DNA of 64,000 nucleotides, taken from NCBI RefSeq assembly GCF_014836875.1, contig NZ_JACSQC010000004.1:372001-436000 (forward strand), in the 5' to 3' direction. Made by a program: the position numbers and the translations under genes. Numbering within the stretch: position 1 is the stretch's first letter; the number at the start of each line of letters is the position of its first letter. Under the pieces are notes generated by a model. The model made no database searches. It was not told the DNA's origin and was given only the letters and a program-made list of their open reading frames with translations. Below, one piece after another: positions 15,483-24,981 of the stretch. Source of the stretch: Arthrobacter pullicola (GTDB lineage Bacteria; Actinomycetota; Actinomycetes; Actinomycetales; Micrococcaceae).

Positions 15483-18400
15483 AGCGCCTGGTTAAGTGCG
15501 GTCCGGATCCGTTTCTCCGAAACGGACCGGGCCGTTCCCAGTTCCTGGGCGAAGAAACTGATCCTGAGCTCCTCGATCATCCAGCGGACCTCCCTGAGGG
15601 CCGGGGGAGTGCCGGCCCCGGGCAGCAGGGCCGCGACGGCGTCGTCGTAATCATCTTCCAGCCCCTGGACCACTGCCATGTTGAGGGAATCGCGCTGGAT
15701 GTTGGTGGGCAGCTTCTCCAGCCGCCGCTCAATTCCGGCAAGGTAGCGCGGCAGCTGGGCCAGCTGGGCGTAGCCGGTGCGGGCCACAAAACCGGGGTAG
15801 ACCAGCTGCTCCAGCTGCGCCCGGATGTCGTTCAGGGCCGAGATCAGGGCCAGGGACGTGGTGCCCTTAAGCTGCTTCTGGATGCGCCGCGTGCTGGAAA
15901 GCACCTTCTCCACGATGGCCGTCACGGTGAACACGGTGTCTATCAGCTCTGCCCGCACGCTCTCGTAGAGCGCATCGAACTCCAAGCGCGACCAGGGCAG
16001 TTTTTCCGGCGTCAGCTTGTCGATCGCCGCGAGCGTGCAGTCCTGGATCAGGGCAGCCACGCTCCCGTGCGGGTTTTGGCTGAACGTCAGCTTCTCCGCA
16101 TTGCTCAGGTGCTCAAGGACGTATTTCGCCGGGCTGGGCACCCGCAGTGCGAGGAGGCGGATGACGCCGGCGCGCATGGCGGCCTCCTGCTCGGGGACAT
16201 TCTGGAACACCCGCAGGCCCACGCTGGCGCCCTCATCAACCAGGGCGGGATAACCGGTGACGGTGTGCCCTGCCACCTCCCGGGCGACCTGCCGCTCGAT
16301 GGTGCCGAAGCTCCATTCGGTCAGACCGGTTTGTTCCCGGAACGACGGCGGCCCGCCGTTAGGGGACGCAGGAAGGGCCGCGCCCCCGCCGGAGCCCCTG
16401 CCCGGCTTTCCGCGTGCCGGTTTGTCCCGCTTGACGGTACCCGGCGTGGCGCCCAGCGATTCGGCGATGGCACGGCGGTTGGCCGGTGCCAGGGATTCCT
16501 GCAGAGCCGCCAGGTCCTTGCCCTCGTCCAGGATCCGTCCGGCGGAATCGACAACGGAGAAACTCATCCGCAGGTGTTCAGGCACCGCATCCCAGTTCCA
16601 GGAACCCGGCGGAATGATGTGCCCCTTGAGCCGGCGCAGCGCCAGCTCCAGGGACGGTTCCAGGGGATCAGAGGCCGGGTCGAAGTCGGCGGCCAGGGCG
16701 GCCGCTGCCGCGCGTGCCACGTCCGGTGCCGGTATGAAGTTCTTCCGCACGGCCTTGGGCAGTGACTTGATCAGGGCGGTAATGAGTTCGGCGCGCAGGC
16801 CCGGGATCTGCCAGCGGAACGGTTCGGGATCCAGCTGGTTCAGGAACAGCACCGGAACCTGGACAGTCACGCCGTCGTTCGCTCCCGGAACACCGGGCGT
16901 GAACTCGTAGGACAGCGGCAGGTCAAAGTCAGCGAACCGGAAGGCCTTCGGGAAATCGTTCTCATCCAGGTCCGCGGCATCGTCCGTGCGCAGGGCATCG
17001 GGATCAAAATCCAGCAGCCCCGGATTCTCGTGGCGGGCGTGCTTCCACCACTTGTCGAAGTGGCGTTCCGAAACCACGTCGGACCCTACCCGTTCGTCGT
17101 AGAACTCGAAGAGGGTCTCATCATCAACCCGCAGGCCGCGGCGGCGGACCCGGGTTTCGAGTTCCTCCAGCTCTTCCAGCAGGGCACGGTTGCGGTGGAA
17201 GAACTTGTGGTGCGTGCGCCAGTCACCCTCCACCAGGGCATGCCGGATGAACATTTCGCGGGACAGCACAGGGTCAATGCGGCCGTAGTTCACGCTGCGG
17301 CGCGGAATGACCGGAACACCGTAGAGCGTGACCTTCTCGTATGCCATGACGGAGCCGTTGCGCTTGGACCAGTGCGGCTCGCTGTAGGTGCGCTTGATCA
17401 GGTGCGGAGCTACTTCCTCCACCCAGAGCGGGTCAAATTTGGCGGCGATCCGCGCCCAGAGCCGGGAGGTTTCCACCAGTTCGGCAGCCATGACCCAGTC
17501 CGGGGACTTCTTGAACAATGCAGAGCCGGGGAAGACGGCGAACCGGGTGCCGCGGGCGCCGGCGTACTCACGCTTGCGCTGGTCGTAGAGGCCAATGTGG
17601 CTCAGCAGTCCAGCGAGCAGGGAAATGTGCACGTCTTTTTCGCGGCCCACCGGATCAACTTCACCGGGGGTAAGCGTGATGCCCAGCGGCTTGGCCAGCT
17701 GCCGGAGCTGGGCGAACAGATCCTGCCACTCGCGGATGCGCAGGAAGTTCAGGAACTCGTTTTTGCACAGTTTCCGGAACTGGGAGGAGGAGAGCTCCTG
17801 CTGCTTTTCCTGGATGTAGCGCCAGAGGTTGAGGAAGCCCGTGAAGTCCGAGTTTTCATCCACGAACCGCTTGTGGAGTTCGGCCGCTTTTTGGGCCCGG
17901 GCGGGGTCGTCCTTGGACGGGCGTTCCCGCGGATCCTGAATGGTGAGGGCGGCCGCCAGGACCATGACCTCGCGGACGCAGCCGCGCTGGCCGGCTTCCA
18001 CGATCATGCGGCCGAGCCTCGGATCAACGGGCAGCTGGGCCAGCTTGCGTCCGACGGCGGTGATCCCGCCCTTGGGTTCCAGGGCACCCAGTTCTCGCAG
18101 CAGCAGGGCGCCGTCGTTCACGGCCTTGGGATCCGGAGGCTGGACGAACGGGAAGTCCGCCACGTCCTTGGGGCCCTGCGCCACACCCATGGCGGCCATC
18201 TGCAGGATGACGGCAGCCAGATTGGTCCGCAGGATTTCCGGGTCGGTGAACTCGGGCCGTGACTCGAAGTCCTCCTCCGAATACAGGCGGATGGCGATGC
18301 CGTCCGAAACCCGGCCGCAGCGTCCGGAGCGCTGGTTGGCCGAGGCCTGGGAGATCCGTTCGATCGGCAGGCGCTGGACCTTGGTGCGGTGGGAGTACCG

Positions 18401-19378
18401 GGAGATCCGTGCCGTGCCGGTGTCAATGACGTACTTGATGCCGGGAACGGTGAGGGAGGTTTCGGCAACGTTGGTGGCCAGCACGATCCGGCGCTGTTTG
18501 CCGGGGGAGAAGACCCGGTGCTGCTCGGCCAGGGACAGGCGGGCAAACAGCGGCAGGATTTCGGCGTTCGCCAGCCTCGGATTGCGCTGCAGTGTGCCGC
18601 GCAGGGCGTCGGCGGCGTCGCGGATTTCCCGTTCGCCGGAGAAGAAGATCAGGATGTCGCCGGGTGCCTCCCGGGAGAGCTCGTCAACGGCGTCGCAGAC
18701 CGCGTCGAGGGGATCGCGGTCCTCCTCGAGTTCATCCTCATCATCCTCCAGGGCGCCGAGGGCGGGCTGGTTCAGCGGCCGGTAGCGGATCTCCACCGGG
18801 AACGTGCGTCCGGAGACCTCGATGACGGGAGCCGGGGTGCCGTCCGGTGCCGCGAAATGCCGGGCGAAGCGCTCCGGGTCGATGGTCGCGGAGGTGATGA
18901 TGATCTTCAGGTCGGGACGTTCCGGCAGCAGCCGCTTGAGGTAGCCCAGGATGAAGTCGATGTTGAGGCTGCGCTCATGGGCCTCGTCAATGATGATCGT
19001 GCTGTACTTCTTCAGCTTCCGGTCATGCTGGATTTCGGCGAGCAGGATGCCGTCGGTCATGACCTTGACCTTGGTGCCGCGGCTGACCTGCCCGGTGAAC
19101 CGGACCTGGAAGCCCACCTCGGCGCCGATCTCGACGTCGAGCTCCTCGGCGATCCGTTCAGCAACGGTGCGGGCCGCGAGCCGGCGCGGCTGGGTGTGGC
19201 CGATCATCCCGTTCTCGCCGAGCCCCAGTTCCAGGCACATCTTGGGAATCTGGGTGGTCTTGCCGGAGCCGGTGGCGCCGGCGATCACGGTCACCTGGTT
19301 GGCCGCGATGGCCGCCATGATGTCTTCGCGGCGTTCCGAGACGGGAAGCTGTTCGGGGTAGGAGATTGTCAGTGCCAT
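15470..19378 (-). CDS. hrpA: ATP-dependent RNA helicase HrpA (DEAH box)
   Basis: A 1302-residue DEAH-box helicase. Motif I is GATGSGKTTQIPK (about residues 33-45), motif II is IIIDEAHERSLN, motif III is TSATID, and motif VI is QRSGRCGRV. A helicase-associated and OB-fold region follows, then the long DUF3418 C-terminal region typical of HrpA. The length matches the family (about 1300). In E. coli HrpA acts on stalled ribosomes. The ATG at 19378 (MALTISYPEQLPVSERRED) is used because the 25 codons upstream look non-coding. It is adjacent to and co-directional with the WYL regulator. Confidence 0.95.
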   Translation of the reverse strand: MALTISYPEQLPVSERREDIMAAIAANQVTVIAGATGSGKTTQIPKMCLELGLGENGMIGHTQPRRLAARTVAERIAEELDVEIGAEVGFQVRFTGQVSRGTKVKVMTDGILLAEIQHDRKLKKYSTIIIDEAHERSLNIDFILGYLKRLLPERPDLKIIITSATIDPERFARHFAAPDGTPAPVIEVSGRTFPVEIRYRPLNQPALGALEDDEDELEEDRDPLDAVCDAVDELSREAPGDILIFFSGEREIRDAADALRGTLQRNPRLANAEILPLFARLSLAEQHRVFSPGKQRRIVLATNVAETSLTVPGIKYVIDTGTARISRYSHRTKVQRLPIERISQASANQRSGRCGRVSDGIAIRLYSEEDFESRPEFTDPEILRTNLAAVILQMAAMGVAQGPKDVADFPFVQPPDPKAVNDGALLLRELGALEPKGGITAVGRKLAQLPVDPRLGRMIVEAGQRGCVREVMVLAAALTIQDPRERPSKDDPARAQKAAELHKRFVDENSDFTGFLNLWRYIQEKQQELSSSQFRKLCKNEFLNFLRIREWQDLFAQLRQLAKPLGITLTPGEVDPVGREKDVHISLLAGLLSHIGLYDQRKREYAGARGTRFAVFPGSALFKKSPDWVMAAELVETSRLWARIAAKFDPLWVEEVAPHLIKRTYSEPHWSKRNGSVMAYEKVTLYGVPVIPRRSVNYGRIDPVLSREMFIRHALVEGDWRTHHKFFHRNRALLEELEELETRVRRRGLRVDDETLFEFYDERVGSDVVSERHFDKWWKHARHENPGLLDFDPDALRTDDAADLDENDFPKAFRFADFDLPLSYEFTPGVPGANDGVTVQVPVLFLNQLDPEPFRWQIPGLRAELITALIKSLPKAVRKNFIPAPDVARAAAAALAADFDPASDPLEPSLELALRRLKGHIIPPGSWNWDAVPEHLRMSFSVVDSAGRILDEGKDLAALQESLAPANRRAIAESLGATPGTVKRDKPARGKPGRGSGGGAALPASPNGGPPSFREQTGLTEWSFGTIERQVAREVAGHTVTGYPALVDEGASVGLRVFQNVPEQEAAMRAGVIRLLALRVPSPAKYVLEHLSNAEKLTFSQNPHGSVAALIQDCTLAAIDKLTPEKLPWSRLEFDALYESVRAELIDTVFTVTAIVEKVLSSTRRIQKQLKGTTSLALISALNDIRAQLEQLVYPGFVARTGYAQLAQLPRYLAGIERRLEKLPTNIQRDSLNMAVVQGLEDDYDDAVAALLPGAGTPPALREVRWMIEELRISFFAQELGTARSVSEKRIRTALNQALAPA

Positions 19379-19391
19379 AGTTGGCACCAGT

Positions 19392-20372
19392 CTAGTGGGT
19401 TGGCGGTGCCTGACCGGCGGCCCTGGCCAGGCGCCCTGCGGCGTCCCGGGCACGCTGGCGCATCTCCTCCGGTTCGAGGATCTCGAACTCGATCCCCAGC
19501 GCAGCCATGCGGATCAATGGAAGGTCCAGGGAATCCCAGCCGCTGCGCAGCATCGTGTGGCCGGGGCCGTCGGCTGTCAGGACCGCCACCTCCGCCGGCA
19601 CCTGTTCGGAAACCGTGCCCAGGGGAGCCGCGATCCGCAGCACGACGTCGTACCGGTAGGGGCTGCGCGTAATGGCGTCCTGGACGTAGGCGGCGAGGTC
19701 CCTGGCCGGCAGCGGCCGCGGCACAAACCGTTCGCGGGGCACCGGGATGGACTGGCACCGGTCCACCCGGAAGGTCCGCCAGTCATGGCGCTCCAAATCC
19801 CAGGCGACCAGATACCACCGCCGGCCGGTGCTGACCAGTTTGTAGGGCTCCACATTCCGGCGGCCCTCGGCGGACTCGAAGGCCTGGTAGCGGAAGGCGG
19901 AGACCCGCCGCTCCGAAATCGCCGTGGAGAACGCGGTGAGGATGTCCGGATTGACCGCAGAGACGGTGGCCGCGGGACCGGCGAGCACACTGACCGACTG
20001 GCGCAGTGCGGAGAACTTCGGCCGCAGCCGGCCGGGCAGGACCTGTTCAAGCTTCACCAGCGCCCGGATGGATGCCTCGCCGATGCCGGAGACCGGACCG
20101 GATGCGACGGCGGTGAGGCCCAGGGCGACGGCCAGGGCTTCCTCATCGTCAAGCAGGAGCGGAGGCAGCTGCGCGCCGGCGCCCAGCTGATAGCCCCCGG
20201 CAATTCCGGGGGAAGCCGAAATGGGGTAGCCCAGGGTGCGCAGCTTGCCTATGTCGCGGCGTACCGTCCGTTCGGTGACGGCCATGCGGTCCGCGAGCGC
20301 CGCGCCGGTCCACTCGCGGCGCAGCTGGAGCAGGGAGAGCAGGTGAAGCAGCCGGGCGGATGTTTCGAGCAT
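19392..20372 (-). CDS. WYL-domain transcriptional regulator (YafY type)
   Basis: A 326-residue regulator. The N-terminal HTH_11 winged helix reads LLHLLSLLQLRREWTGAALADRMAVTERTVRRDIGKLRTLGYPI. The WYL domain follows at about residues 140-220, with the name motif in RRWYLVAWDLERHDWRTFRVDR. A WCX-type C-terminus follows. These proteins sense ligands, often nucleic-acid or nucleotide related, through WYL. It ends 13 nt before the hrpA start. Target genes are unknown. Confidence 0.92.
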   Translation of the reverse strand: MLETSARLLHLLSLLQLRREWTGAALADRMAVTERTVRRDIGKLRTLGYPISASPGIAGGYQLGAGAQLPPLLLDDEEALAVALGLTAVASGPVSGIGEASIRALVKLEQVLPGRLRPKFSALRQSVSVLAGPAATVSAVNPDILTAFSTAISERRVSAFRYQAFESAEGRRNVEPYKLVSTGRRWYLVAWDLERHDWRTFRVDRCQSIPVPRERFVPRPLPARDLAAYVQDAITRSPYRYDVVLRIAAPLGTVSEQVPAEVAVLTADGPGHTMLRSGWDSLDLPLIRMAALGIEFEILEPEEMRQRARDAAGRLARAAGQAPPTH

Positions 20373-20510
20373 GCACTCAAGCTACTCCGATATGCGGACA
20401 GTAGCTGTCCTGAATTGGAAAAAGGCGGATTCCGGAAGCGGCGGCGCGGGGGATGAGCGCGGCACCCCGGCGATTGGCCGCAGGTGCCGTGGCGGAGCGG
20501 GAGCGGAGCA

Positions 20511-20711
20511 TTACCGCAGCCGCGGCTGGTACGGCTGATCGAGGTAAAGGTCCCGCGGGTCATTGACGTCCCAGAGTGCGTTGCCATGCCAGGGACGGCC
20601 GGAATGGACCGGCGGAAGATGGCCGCGTCCGTCATTGCGGATGCTGTGGACGACTGCGGCGATGCTGGCGAGAAGGAGAGCGGCTAGGAGGCTGATCAGA
20701 AAGATTTCCAT
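20511..20711 (-). CDS. Small single-pass membrane protein, unknown function
   Basis: A 66-residue protein with one N-terminal membrane segment (MEIFLISLLAALLLASIAAV) and a hydrophilic tail rich in Arg, His, Pro and Asp, ending YQPRLR. The N-in/C-out order cannot be fixed. The start follows CTTGAGGT. Similar short proteins with a conserved VHSIRNDGRGHLPP-like segment seem familiar from Arthrobacter genomes, but I cannot name a family. It is divergent from the GlxA-type regulator, 80 nt away. Confidence 0.6.
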   Translation of the reverse strand: MEIFLISLLAALLLASIAAVVHSIRNDGRGHLPPVHSGRPWHGNALWDVNDPRDLYLDQPYQPRLR

Positions 20712-20791
20712 ACCTCAAGGTTCGTCCTGGACGCCGGAAAAAAAAGTGGCAGAAATGACCATGACCGACAAAAAACTGCCATACTTTAGGC

Positions 20792-21781
20792 ATGCTCAAA
20801 TCTGTGGCAGTCATCACATTGGATACCGTTGGAATCTTCGAACTTGGCCTGCTGGGGGAGGTCTTCGGAATCGACCGCTCCGACCGCGGAACCGGGATTC
20901 CCCGTTTTGAACTCACCGTGGTGACCCCGGAGCCCGGCCCGGTGCGGACCGCGGCAGGGTTCAGCATCGACGTCGCCCATGGTCTGGACGCTGCCAGGGA
21001 TGCCGACCTGGTGGTCATGGCACCGTTTGGCAGCACAGAAGCCCATAAGATGCCGGATGCCGTACTGGACCTGCTGCGCGAATCCCTGCAGCGCGGCGCC
21101 TGGGTGATGTCCGTTTGCACTGGTGCCTTCGCGCTGGCCGAAGCCGGCATCCTGGACGGCCGCAAAGCAACCACCCACTGGAGGTATTCGGACGAGCTGG
21201 CGGCGGCCTATCCCGAAGTCATCGTCGATGAGAATGTGCTCTACGTTCAGGACGGCAATGTGATCACGAGTGCTGGAACAGCCGCTGGAATTGATGCTGC
21301 CCTGCACCTGATCCGCCAGGAACTCGGTGCCAAAACGGCTGCCGCCATCGCTCGGGACATGGTGGTGCCCCCTCACCGGGACGGAGGCCAGGCGCAGTAC
21401 GTCGACCGTCCGATGTCGATCACCGGATGCGACACCTTGGAGGAGGTGCTCGTCTGGGTCAACTCCACCCTGGAAGAGGAGCATTCGGTGACCGCGCTCG
21501 CCGACCGGGCGCATATGTCCGAGCGGACCTTTGCCCGACGGTTCAAATCCGAGACCGGAACCACGCCGTCCGCCTGGATCAATGCGCAGCGGGTGCTCCG
21601 GGCCCAGGAACTCCTGGAGGAATCCGAGCTGTCCGTAGAGGAAGTGGCCCGGGCCGTCGGATTCGGGCAGGCCGTCCTGCTGCGGCACCACTTCAACCGC
21701 GACGTTGGCATCAGCCCGGCCGCGTACCGCCGGGCGTTCCGGGGCGCGGCCGCGGCCGGTGCCCGCGTCCAATCCGCGTAA
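20792..21781 (+). CDS. GlxA-family AraC-type regulator with DJ-1/PfpI domain
   Basis: A 329-residue regulator. Residues about 1-175 form a class-I glutamine-amidotransferase-like DJ-1/PfpI domain with the elbow VMSVCTGAFALAEAG. Residues about 215-320 form an AraC DNA-binding domain with two helix-turn-helix units (VTALADRAHMSERTFARRFKSETG and LSVEEVARAVGFGQAVLLRHHF). FtrA/GlxA relatives control amino-acid, quaternary-amine or stress catabolism. The ligand here is unknown. Repeats of TGGCAG around its promoter may be its own operator. Confidence 0.9.
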   Translation: MLKSVAVITLDTVGIFELGLLGEVFGIDRSDRGTGIPRFELTVVTPEPGPVRTAAGFSIDVAHGLDAARDADLVVMAPFGSTEAHKMPDAVLDLLRESLQRGAWVMSVCTGAFALAEAGILDGRKATTHWRYSDELAAAYPEVIVDENVLYVQDGNVITSAGTAAGIDAALHLIRQELGAKTAAAIARDMVVPPHRDGGQAQYVDRPMSITGCDTLEEVLVWVNSTLEEEHSVTALADRAHMSERTFARRFKSETGTTPSAWINAQRVLRAQELLEESELSVEEVARAVGFGQAVLLRHHFNRDVGISPAAYRRAFRGAAAAGARVQSA

Positions 21782-21796
21782 TGCCGGGAAATACGG

Positions 21797-23545
21797 TCAG
21801 GACCGGGGGATGTTGCGCAGATTGCTCCGCGCCATGCTGACAGCCTGGCCGGCTCCCTTGTTCAGTACGACCTTTGACATTGCCGTGGCAAATCCCAGCA
21901 CCTGATCCGTGGTGATCTTGGGCGGTATGGACAGGGCATTCGGATCGGTAATCAGCTCCACCAGGGACGGGCCCGGATGTTCGAACGCCGCCCGGTAGGC
22001 GTTCATGATCTCAGCGGGGTCGCTGACCCGCACTGAATGGATACCGATGGCGGCGGCAATCTCCGCATAGTTGGTGTCCGGGACGTCCACCGCGTAGTCG
22101 GGCAGTCCGTCCACCAGCATTTCCAGCTTGACCATGCCCAGGGTGGAGTTGTTGAACAGCACCACGTTCAGGGGGAGGTTGTACATGCGGGCGGTGATGA
22201 GCTCTCCCAGCAGCATGGACAGTCCGCCGTCGCCGCAGACGGCCACTACCTGCCGGTCCGGATGCGAGAACTGGGCGCCCAGGGCATGGGAGAGCGCATT
22301 GGCCATGCTGCCGTGCAGGTAGGAACCCAGGAGCCGGCGGGTCCCGAGCGGGTTGATGTACCTGGCGGTCCAGACATTGCACATGCCGGTGTCGGCTGTG
22401 AAGATCGCGTCCCTGGACGCGGCTTCGTCGAGGAGCGAGGCGGCGTATTCCGGATGGATGGGACGCAGCTTCTCCGCCTTCTGCGTGTAGGCGCCCACCG
22501 CCTTGTTCATCAACCGGTCATGCTTTTTCAGCATCTCATCCAGGAACCTGTGGTCCTGTTTCTCCTCGACCAGGGGCAACAGTGCTTCCAAGGTGGGCAG
22601 GATGTCGCCGTGGACGGCTATGTCCACGTCGGTGCGCCGGCCCAGGTGCTCGGCGGCACGGTCCACCTGGGCTGTCTTGGTGTCCGGAAGGAACTGGTTG
22701 TACGGGAAGTCGGTGCCCAGCAGGACCAGCAGATCGGCGTCTTTGATCCCCTCGGCGGCAGCCCCATAGCCCAGCAGTCCCGTCATGCCGACGTCGAAGG
22801 GATTCTCATATTGGATGAAGTCTTTTCCCCGGAGCGAGTGGCCGACCGGCGCGTTGACCTTGGCCGCGAATTCCACCACCGCATCGTGTGCACCCTCGAC
22901 GCCAATCCCGACGAAGACCGCCACTTTCCGGGCCTCGTTGACGGCCGCGGCCAGCTTTCGAACACTCTCGGCTGCGGGCACCACGGAGGCGGGGAGGAAA
23001 TCGGCGGGTGAAGGGGTCGGGGCCGTTGCCTCCTGGCCGGCAATGTCGCCGGGAAGCGTGACTACCGATACCCCGCGCAGGGCAACCGCATGCTGGATGG
23101 CGCTGTGCAGGACGCGCGGGGCCTGGTCGGAGGTGCTGACCAGCTCCGAATACACCGAACATTCGGTAAACAGCCGGTCCGGGTGAGTCTCTTGGAAAAA
23201 GCCGCTGCCAATCTGGGAGCTGGGAATATGCGAGGCAATGGCCAGGACCGGGGCGCCGCTGCGGTTCGCGTCGTACAGGCCGTTGATCAGGTGCAGGTTC
23301 CCCGGGCCGCAGGAACCGGCGCAGACGGCCAGCTTCCCGGTCAGCTGGGCCTCGGCGGAGGCGGCCAGGGCGGCGGCTTCCTCATGCCGGACGTGGATCC
23401 AGTCGATCCCGCCGCGCTTGGAGCCTCCGGTGCGGCGGACGGCATCCACGATCGGGTTCAGGCTGTCCCCGACAATGCCGTAGATGCGCTGAACTCCGGC
23501 GGCGCGAAGTTGATCGATCAGTTGGGTGGCAAGCTGCTTGGCCAT
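21797..23545 (-). CDS. poxB: Pyruvate:quinone oxidoreductase / pyruvate oxidase PoxB
   Basis: A 582-residue thiamine-diphosphate flavoenzyme that decarboxylates pyruvate to acetate and CO2, passing electrons to quinone. The N-terminal PYR domain has YGIVGDSLNP and WIHVRHEEAAALAASAEAQL with the catalytic Glu. The FAD/central domain follows. The C-terminal PP domain has VVAVCGDGGLSMLLGE and VVLFNNSTLGMVKLE, the GDG-N ThDP/Mg motif. A basic amphipathic C-terminus (MSKVVLNKGAGQAVSMARS) fits the membrane-binding tail of PoxB. The ATG at 23545 follows GGGAGCG; 37 upstream codons are discounted. Confidence 0.92.
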   Translation of the reverse strand: MAKQLATQLIDQLRAAGVQRIYGIVGDSLNPIVDAVRRTGGSKRGGIDWIHVRHEEAAALAASAEAQLTGKLAVCAGSCGPGNLHLINGLYDANRSGAPVLAIASHIPSSQIGSGFFQETHPDRLFTECSVYSELVSTSDQAPRVLHSAIQHAVALRGVSVVTLPGDIAGQEATAPTPSPADFLPASVVPAAESVRKLAAAVNEARKVAVFVGIGVEGAHDAVVEFAAKVNAPVGHSLRGKDFIQYENPFDVGMTGLLGYGAAAEGIKDADLLVLLGTDFPYNQFLPDTKTAQVDRAAEHLGRRTDVDIAVHGDILPTLEALLPLVEEKQDHRFLDEMLKKHDRLMNKAVGAYTQKAEKLRPIHPEYAASLLDEAASRDAIFTADTGMCNVWTARYINPLGTRRLLGSYLHGSMANALSHALGAQFSHPDRQVVAVCGDGGLSMLLGELITARMYNLPLNVVLFNNSTLGMVKLEMLVDGLPDYAVDVPDTNYAEIAAAIGIHSVRVSDPAEIMNAYRAAFEHPGPSLVELITDPNALSIPPKITTDQVLGFATAMSKVVLNKGAGQAVSMARSNLRNIPRS

Positions 23546-23934
23546 GAGGCGCTCCCGGCTACCGGGGCCCAGTTCTCCGGCTGGCACCCGGTGGGTGATG
23601 TAGGCGGAATAAGGAAAAACTCCGGCCAGCACCGCAGCCGTTCGAAAAGAAAGCATGCTGCCGACCGGACTTTCATGCTACGCACCGCCGCAGCGCCCTC
23701 CAAGTCCGCCCGTCCGGCGCGGCTCAGCCCAAAGGATGAAAGCGCTCAACCCCGGGGAGGGGAAACGCCGTCCTGCGCCGTTTCATCGCTGAAGTGCCCG
23801 GGGAAGCTGGTAGCGTCCATCCCAGTCAAACCGGGACCACGGCACGCCTGCACGGTGTGCGGAGTGGGTTCTCGGACAAAGTACGCGGCTGGCCCCACCC
23901 GGCAGCGGTCTCTATCCACAATTGGAGAGCCCCT

Positions 23935-24981
23935 ATGGGTGTTGCCAGGCGCATTGTTTTCCCTGTTCTTTGGCTGGTGGTCTTCGCCGTCATTGCCGCA
24001 GCTCTGTTCAAATTGGCGTTCCTCGATGGGCTTAGTGCCCAGGCTGAAACCCAGGTTCCCTCCGCCGCGCTGCAGACCGCAACGGTGCAGGCAGTCCGGG
24101 GGAGCATCACCAACACCGTGGATGTCCAGGGATCCGTGGTGTCGGATCCGGCTGTACCTGTCCGGAGCACCAGCGACGGGTTGGTCGTTTACATCGATGC
24201 TGAGCAGGGTCAGCGGATTGAAAAGGGGGAAAGGCTCTTCCAGGTGCGCAAGCCCCTGGAAGAGCAGCCGGCACCGCAGCCGGCCGCGGAGGAGGACTCT
24301 GCGCCGGTCCCGGCGGCCCCGCGCTACACATATGTCGATGTCACTGCGGCGGCATCCGGAACCCTGGCCAGCTTTCCGGTGCTGCTCAACCAGCAGGTGA
24401 GCGTGGGTACGGAAATCGCGTCGATCGACCCTGGCACCTTCTCCGTCCAGGGCGGGCTGACCACTGACCAGCAGTTCCGCATCCTGGACCGGCCAAACAC
24501 GGCAGAGGTAACCATCAACGGCGGTCCCGCGCCGTTCGCCTGCAGCGACGTCACCATGGGCAAGACCACTCCGGCAGCTGATGGCATCTCCACCCAGGCC
24601 CAGTCCCAGGCCCAGCCCGCCGTCGGGCAGCCGGCTGCCGGGCAGGGCCCGGGTACCGTGAGCTGCTCCGTCCCGGCGGATGTCTCGGTCTTCGCTGGCC
24701 TCGGAGCCGCCATCACCATTACGGCGGGCCAGTCACTGGATGCGGTGACGGTGCCAACCACGGCGGTGCAGGGCGCGGTGCAGAACGGCGTCGTCTGGGT
24801 TGTCACGGCTGCGGGTGCCTCGGAGGAACGGGCCGTCGTCCTGGGCCTGACGGACGGCCAGTCCGTGGAAATCTCCGAAGGGCTGAGCGAGGGGGAGGAG
24901 ATCCTGTTGTTTGTTCCGGGTGCGGAAGCGCCGCAGGACGGATCCCAGGTCGTGTACGGCCCCGGAGTGATGGGCGGATGA
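23935..24981 (+). CDS. Membrane-anchored adaptor of a MacAB-like ABC exporter
   Basis: A 348-residue membrane-fusion-type protein. The N-terminal anchor is VFPVLWLVVFAVIAAALFKLAF. A biotinyl-lipoyl-like split domain follows (VQGSVVSDPAVPVRSTSDGLVVYIDAEQGQRIEKGERLFQVR ... AAASGTLASFPVLLNQQVSVGTEIASI), then a beta-barrel with two cysteines (PFACSDVTMG and VSCSVPADVSVFAGL) that could form a disulfide outside the membrane. A short Gln/Ala/Pro-rich insert separates the cysteines. The ATG at 23935 follows TTGGAGAG. It forms an operon with the ATPase and permease through two ATGA overlaps. The substrate is unknown. Confidence 0.85.
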   Translation: MGVARRIVFPVLWLVVFAVIAAALFKLAFLDGLSAQAETQVPSAALQTATVQAVRGSITNTVDVQGSVVSDPAVPVRSTSDGLVVYIDAEQGQRIEKGERLFQVRKPLEEQPAPQPAAEEDSAPVPAAPRYTYVDVTAAASGTLASFPVLLNQQVSVGTEIASIDPGTFSVQGGLTTDQQFRILDRPNTAEVTINGGPAPFACSDVTMGKTTPAADGISTQAQSQAQPAVGQPAAGQGPGTVSCSVPADVSVFAGLGAAITITAGQSLDAVTVPTTAVQGAVQNGVVWVVTAAGASEERAVVLGLTDGQSVEISEGLSEGEEILLFVPGAEAPQDGSQVVYGPGVMGG

